Shown one piece after another: positions 55,742 through 59,890 of a DNA stretch of 59,890 nucleotides. The notes under the pieces were generated by a model. That model was not told the origin of the DNA and ran no database searches. It was given only the letters and a program-made list of their open reading frames with translations. Both the position numbers and the translations under genes were made by a program. Position 1 is the stretch's first letter, and every line of letters starts with the position of its first letter. The DNA lies in NCBI GenBank assembly GCA_007095785.1, contig SFBL01000030.1:1-59890 (forward strand), written 5' to 3'. This stretch comes from Microcystis aeruginosa Ma_SC_T_19800800_S464 (lineage in GTDB: Bacteria; Cyanobacteriota; Cyanobacteriia; Cyanobacteriales; Microcystaceae).

Positions 55742-57595
55742 TTAACGTCTGCTTGGCAGGAAAGCGATGGGATTAACTGCGCCCTGGCCGGAGGGGTGAA
55801 CCTCGAAATGTAGGTGGGGGCCGGTGCTAAAACCGGTGCTACCCATCTGGGCAATTGGCTCGCCTTGCTGAACAGTTTGGCCGCGACGCACCAACAGACG
55901 GCTGTTATGGGCATAGAGAGTGACGCTGCCATCGGGGTGACGCAGTTTCACCAGATTGCCATAACCACCCGAATTCCAACCGGAGGAGATTACTTCACCG
56001 GCAGCCGCCGCCACAACTGGTGTACCCACTGGACCGGCGATATCGATGCCGCGATGAGGTCTGCCCCAGCGCCAACCGAAACCGGAGGTTAACACACCTC
56101 TAGTGGGCCAGATAAAGCCGGTAAAAATCGGGGCGGGATTAGGTAAATACTCATCGGGATTAGTGAGGGGAGGAAGGGAAGGTTCTACGGTTTCGCCGAC
56201 GGGAATTCGTAGGCGGTCATTATATTCTTCCACATTGGTAGGAGCGGAACCGATAATCTGTGGGGGGGTGCTTTGGTTAGAACGCGAACGAATGGCAGCC
56301 CATTGGGGATTAGGGGTTGTTTGCCGCTCATCGACGGTTTCTGCGGGATTATCGACGGGAATAGCGATACTTTTCTGGGTTTCCGAAAGGTTAGTTTCCC
56401 GCAGATTAGCCACCTCTTGGCGCAATCTTTCCCGATAGCTGCCGGTGATATTTTCGGGGAATTCCTCCGTCCCCGTGGTGGCGGCGGCGGCGGGCAAATT
56501 TGGCCGATTGCTGGGGTTAAAGGACAATCTCGGGCGATCTCCGACCAAGGGGGTAAGATTTTGATTAACTCTAGCGTTGGCAGAGCGGTCGGGAACCACT
56601 AGGGTTTGATTAACTTTAATCCGGTTGGGGTTGTCAATGCCGTTTTCCCTAGCTAATTCGGCGGGGGTGATGCCGAGAGCGCGAGCGATCGTGTTTAGGG
56701 TATCCCCTGGCCGAACCCGATAAACTTGGTTTTCTGGGGGAACTATGACCCGAGGATTGGGAATGGCGGGAATTTCAGTCACAGGAGCCGGATTTCGTAG
56801 GGCAACGCTGGGAATTTCCGGTCTGCTGGTTAAGGGAGGATTAACGGGAATTGTGGCTATCGGGCGATCGCTTTCAGGGGTAGGAACGGGAATCGGGATC
56901 ACCTGGCTGGTTGGTCGGGGGGATTCTTCGGGAGCAATAACGGGAATCTCGACACCGGTTGGCGAATTATCGGGAACAAGAGCGGTAGTTTCAGTAACGA
57001 TTACCGTTTCCCCAGAATTGGACTGATGGGGGGTTTCCTCGGTTCGCAAGGCGGCCAAACTTTCTTGGAGACGTTGACGAGTTTGACGCAGACTAGCAGA
57101 GGAACTATCCAACTGCTCAGGAGTTGCTGCCGGGGCTGCCGGGGGCAACTGCTCAGGAGTGGGAATTTTCAAGGTTTGTCCGATAATCAAATCGGATTGG
57201 GGGGAGAGATTATTGCTGGTAGCGATCGCTGAAGGGGTGGTTTGATAGGTGTCGGCTAAACTCCACAGGGATTCTCCCGGTTTTACCTGATGCTCAACCA
57301 CTGATGTGGCGATGAATTTGACGGTGGCGAGTGCTTGGGATTGGATTATTTGCGGTTCTTTTAGTTCTTTACCCGCAGCTTTGGCTTTTTGGGCCAGGTC
57401 GATCACTTCCCATTCTAAGGGTACAGAATTGGCGGCCTGGGCTGATTCTGAGGTGGAGTTGAGAATGCTAGGTACTCCCAGAGAGAGTGCTAATCCCAGT
57501 AGAGCAACTGAGTAACGGACTCGGTTAGACTCAGCGGTGCAATTCTGTTCTGGGGTAGCGGGTGTCATGGGGTTGTGGATAAAAGTCTCTTTCAA
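55742..57595 (-). CDS. LysM-LysM-M23 cell-wall metallopeptidase
   Basis: The 617-residue envelope protein has a hydrophobic N-terminal segment (about 27-45), LysM 1 (about 103-148: VKPGESLWSLADTYQTT), a long Pro/Thr-rich linker, and LysM 2 (about 291-335: VRPGDTLNTIARALGIT). A C-terminal M23 LytM domain (about 500-610) has HRGIDIAGPVGTPVVA (zinc His and Asp) and TGPHLHFEVHP (HxH). This is the NlpD/murein-hydrolase layout for binding and cutting peptidoglycan. The TTG start at 57595 has AGGAGGT 5 bp before it; an ATG nine codons later is the alternative. Confidence 0.9.
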   Translation of the reverse strand: MKETFIHNPMTPATPEQNCTAESNRVRYSVALLGLALSLGVPSILNSTSESAQAANSVPLEWEVIDLAQKAKAAGKELKEPQIIQSQALATVKFIATSVVEHQVKPGESLWSLADTYQTTPSAIATSNNLSPQSDLIIGQTLKIPTPEQLPPAAPAATPEQLDSSSASLRQTRQRLQESLAALRTEETPHQSNSGETVIVTETTALVPDNSPTGVEIPVIAPEESPRPTSQVIPIPVPTPESDRPIATIPVNPPLTSRPEIPSVALRNPAPVTEIPAIPNPRVIVPPENQVYRVRPGDTLNTIARALGITPAELARENGIDNPNRIKVNQTLVVPDRSANARVNQNLTPLVGDRPRLSFNPSNRPNLPAAAATTGTEEFPENITGSYRERLRQEVANLRETNLSETQKSIAIPVDNPAETVDERQTTPNPQWAAIRSRSNQSTPPQIIGSAPTNVEEYNDRLRIPVGETVEPSLPPLTNPDEYLPNPAPIFTGFIWPTRGVLTSGFGWRWGRPHRGIDIAGPVGTPVVAAAAGEVISSGWNSGGYGNLVKLRHPDGSVTLYAHNSRLLVRRGQTVQQGEPIAQMGSTGFSTGPHLHFEVHPSGQGAVNPIAFLPSRR

Positions 57596-57680
57596 ACAGA
57601 CCTCCTGTGGTGTAAAGAGTTAGCTAGAGCCAGTCGATTAAGCCGATGATTCTAGCTTTCAGCATTAGCCTTGAGGCTAG

Positions 57681-57775
57681 AGTAAGCTAAACGGCTTTTA
57701 CTTCGGATCACCGATATAGACTCCAAAAGGGTTATAGCTATTGGATCATGCAGGTTAAGCGCCGTTTAGCTTAGA
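57681..57775 (-). promoter_or_regulatory. Inverted repeat in the leader of the M23 gene
   Basis: TAAGCTAAACGGC and its perfect complement GCCGTTTAGCTTA lie about 95 bp apart end to end, 90-180 bp upstream of the M23 start. A folded leader RNA or a small mobile element would both fit. Cell-wall peptidase genes often carry c-di-AMP (ydaO) riboswitches, but I could not match that consensus here. Confidence 0.35.
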
Positions 57776-58129
57776 AGTTAGGCAACTTTCTTTTTAGTCA
57801 AAATACCTAAAGGTGACTTTTAGGAGAGATTAACTTAGATTTTGAAATTGTGCAAGTCTCCCTTTGACTATTAGCATCGGGATCACGGCCAGTTAGTGAG
57901 ATTTTGAATGTCCAGATTGACGATGCTCTATCTCAGATGTTCCAAGCTGATCAGCATTTTTCGTCTTGCCAATTTTTGCCAGTTTTTTGATAGAAATTTT
58001 TTATCTGTTTTGCCAGTTACAAAGAAATTATTAATCATTCGCCCCTTGACAGGAAACAAGGAGCAACGATGGCTATTCAAGGTCATTGACACTCCCGCCG
58101 TCAAGCTGACGCTGTGACGGGGTATTCTT
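57776..58129. other. Noncoding interval with the tnpB right-end hairpin
   Basis: CCGTCA (58098-58103) and TGACGG (58115-58120) form the hairpin typical of IS200/IS605/IS607 right ends and of the 3' end of the TnpB guide RNA. Apart from that, AT-rich sequence without a recognised gene. Confidence 0.5.
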
Positions 58130-58339
58130 GATTCACCCCAAAACCGCTTTTCGGTACAAGTACCAACGAGTCTTACAGTTTCTCCCCAAGCTTGCAATTC
58201 CGACTGTCCATCGGTATTTGTTGACAGTATTCTCATACCTTCTTCCCTTAAATTCTTGGCGGCGTTTTCATCTCTATCGTGCTGCGTCTTACATTCTGGA
58301 CAAATCCATTCACGAATACAAAAGAGTCAACAAATCATT

Positions 58340-58466
58340 GGCTCTTCTCGACTTTGTGTGATAATTTTTGCTTATGGAATTGTGAAATACTTATCAGACA
58401 AGACTTTTAGCGCTATTTTGCGGAAGAAACTATCAGTATAGACCTCGTTTCCACACCAGAAGAGCC
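58340..58466. mobile_element. 127-bp MITE, same family as at 19429
   Basis: It starts GGCTCTTCTCGACTTTGTG and ends CCAGAAGAGCC, with 9-bp inverted ends. The 7-bp direct repeats AATCATT (58333-58339, 58467-58473) are a target duplication. It splits the zinc-finger codons of tnpB: excision would join KND to the rest of that domain, after which a frameshift remains. Confidence 0.9.
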
Positions 58467-59037
58467 AATCATTTTTAAATCCACAGCAAGAACAGAGTTT
58501 TGTACTCGGATAAAACCTGTCAACTTCTACAAGTTTTCCTCCCTCTCTTTCTAGCTTGTCATCCAAGAAATTAAGCAACATACCAAAACCAGCGTCATGT
58601 ATTGATTTGGCTAATTTAGTCCTTGCTAACCCTTTAATATTCAGATTCTCAGCTACAACGATTTGGTTTTCATCGCATAACTTTCAAAGAGAGTTTATGA
58701 ATAAAATCCTGTCTAGTATTTGCTATCTTTTCGTGAACCTTGGCTACCTCCTTAATGGCTTTTTGCGATTATTAGACCCCTTGGCTTTACGAGACAATGC
58801 TTGTTGTCTCCGCTTTAAACGTTTAGCCTATTTTCTGGTAGGTTTGATTGGGTCAATCTTGTAGGTTGTTTCACCATCAAAAACCGTAACTAAAGAAGAT
58901 AAACCTAGGTCTATCCCTGATATTTTTAGTTTTTCAATGGTTGTTGAGTCATCCATCTCAAACAAGATGGCAGCAAAATATTGATCTGTACTGGTTTTAG
59001 AAACAGTTACGGATTTAATCTTACCATTTATTACTTG

Positions 59038-59072
59038 AGAAATCAGAAATCAGAAATCAGAAATCAGAAATC
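59038..59072. repeat. Five tandem AGAAATC 7-mers inside the tnpB remnant
   Basis: Five exact copies of AGAAATC sit between KAKIS and QVINGKIKSV of the decayed tnpB frame, showing that the tandem repeat arose within coding sequence. Confidence 0.9.
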
Positions 59073-59158
59073 TTAGCTTTTACAACCCCTAATTTAGGTA
59101 GCTTAATTCCCTTATTTCTAATTAAACAACTTTCAGGATAACGGATTGATTGTTTTTT

Positions 59159-59254
59159 ATAGCGGTATGCAGTCGAATGAGGTATACTGCAACAAGCTAT
59201 AAGTCAGTCTAGGCAAGACGATGGTCTGTATCTCACTCAAGCGAATACCGTTAT
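59159..59254. mobile_element. 96-bp MITE with ATAGCGGTAT ends, TA duplication
   Basis: ATAGCGGTATGC (left) and the complement ATAACGGTATTCG (right) are imperfect inverted ends about 28 bp long, with TA on each side as in Tc1/IS630-type elements. It separates KFKSKH from KKQSIRYPE of tnpB. Confidence 0.75.
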
Positions 59255-59650
59255 ATGCTTACTTTTAAACTTAGGGAATTTTGTTCTTTTTGAGAAGAAG
59301 TTCTTAAAAGCAGATTCTAAGTTTTTCAATGATTGCTGCAAGGTAGCGGCAGTAGCCTCAGCTAACCATTCAAAATTAGGTGGTTTCTTGAGTTGGGTAA
59401 GGTCTTTTGCCATGTCACAGTAGGTCATTCCTTTACCCGTCTCTAGGTACTGATTGTTAGTTTTATTTAAGTAGTAATTCCCAACAAAACGAACGCAACC
59501 AAAGTTTTTAGATCAGGTTAGTTCTTGTTCTTTGTTTGGGTATATTCTCACTTTTAAAACATTTAACATCAGCCTGACCTTATCTGTGTTATTTTTTTAG
59601 TGTAAGACTTGCCGCTTAAATATGTCAAGCTCATACATACCTTGAGAATT

Positions 59651-59890
59651 AAGGCTCTTCGGTAATTGTTATGCAAATAATTAACTTAAAATAAAATTCG
59701 ATGAGAGTGCCTACGCCTAAAAGTAGCTGAAATCTATACAGGGAGACACTTATGGCACAAATAGGTTAATACCAAAAGATAGACAATTGAGTTAAGATTT
59801 GATATAATAGCCAAAAACCCGAGTATTTTACTTATGATGCTTGACAAATTTTTGAACCTAAAAGGAACGTCTATTCAAGGCTATCTACAC
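59651..59890 (+). mobile_element. Left end of an ISL3-like insertion sequence (partial)
   Basis: GGCTCTTCGGTAATTGTTATGC (59651-) resembles ISL3-family terminal repeats. An open frame beginning at ATG 59834 or 59837 reads MLDKFLNLKGTSIQGYLH and runs off the window; it looks like the start of an ISL3-type transposase. The remainder and right end are outside. Confidence 0.55.

Larger units (their letters stand above)
58130..59569 (-). pseudogene. tnpB: tnpB (IS200/IS605-IS607 accessory nuclease), multiply disrupted
   Basis: Joined across lesions on the minus strand, the segments are unmistakably TnpB: NVLKVRIYPNKEQE start (59569), then FGCVRFVGNYYLNKT. GIDLGLSSLVTVFDG (first RuvC Asp), QIVVAENLNIKGLART (Glu), STKLCSCCGFKND (first zinc-knuckle pair) and TQHDRDENAAKNLREEGMRIL (last Asp) follow. 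Lesions are a TGA after the first 18 codons, a MITE at 59159-59254, a five-copy 7-mer tandem repeat, frameshifts in the middle, and a MITE in the zinc finger at 58340-58466. No tnpA was seen. Confidence 0.9.

Noticed and set aside
55612-57515. Several open frames of 70-110 codons on the opposite strand of the LysM/M23 gene
   Set aside because: They overlap a gene with two LysM domains and an M23 site and have no recognisable motif; they are by-products of its GC-rich Pro/Thr linker.
58556-58864. Open frame of 102 codons on the plus strand
   Set aside because: It is antisense to tnpB, whose conserved motifs lie on the other strand.

Overview
The window reads as a chromosomal segment of a unicellular, bloom-type cyanobacterium, most likely Microcystis or a close relative. 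The evidence is indirect but consistent: psbY, ferredoxin-dependent glutamate synthase, a class II fructose/sedoheptulose bisphosphatase, cyanobacteria-restricted families (TIGR02652, TIGR03792, DUF3110, DUF2996), many HIP1 palindromes (GCGATCGC), short tandem repeats of 7-8 bp units between genes, and a very high load of miniature transposons and decayed IS elements. No rRNA genes, CRISPR array or prophage were seen.

Layout. 0-6 kb: a 5'-truncated type II isopentenyl-diphosphate isomerase, a small C15-type peptidase, a metallophosphoesterase/ParA/TIGR03792 run, and gmd-fcl for GDP-L-fucose. 6-11.2 kb: a secreted hypothetical, two zinc-ribbon membrane proteins, and a succinyl-CoA-synthetase-like pair whose alpha subunit lacks the phosphohistidine. 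11.3-19.3 kb: a glycan/membrane cluster (methyltransferase, GT2, two large GT-C-like membrane proteins, an HTTM protein). The second membrane gene is broken by a 163-bp MITE with an intact target duplication. 19.3-25 kb: nested MITEs, then glsF. 25-36.4 kb: a defence island with an orphan Phd/YefM antitoxin, a cytosine-5 methyltransferase fused to a PD-(D/E)xK domain, a type ISP-like restriction-modification protein, and an ATPase + TOPRIM-like DUF4276 pair. yraN, DUF3110 and DUF2996 housekeeping genes lie inside it. 36.4-45 kb: an orphan MNT nucleotidyltransferase, then mostly core metabolism (purB, an FAD oxidase, psbY, a gamma-carbonic-anhydrase-like protein, glpX, hemA). 45-48.4 kb: an accessory cassette, DUF262 + HEPN RNase-like, followed by a methyltransferase and bracketed by direct repeats of about 120 bp. 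48.6-57.6 kb: S9 peptidase, tRNA-Pro, a UbiH-like hydroxylase, phasin + secreted PHB-depolymerase-like esterase, a tocopherol-type methyltransferase, tRNA-Met, and a LysM/M23 cell-wall peptidase. 57.6-59.9 kb: a tnpB pseudogene hit by two MITEs and a tandem repeat, then the left end of an ISL3-type element running off the window.

How parts fit together. gmd and fcl form a two-step pathway supplying GDP-fucose, presumably for surface polysaccharide, and the 12-16 kb cluster probably adds sugars or modifies lipids in the same compartment. Phasin and the depolymerase-like esterase suggest polyhydroxyalkanoate metabolism. The best candidates for a little-described system are the DUF262-HEPN cassette, the ATPase-DUF4276 pair, the methyltransferase-nuclease fusion, and the phosphohistidine-less SucCD-like pair. 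All functional statements come from reading motifs by eye; no database search was run.
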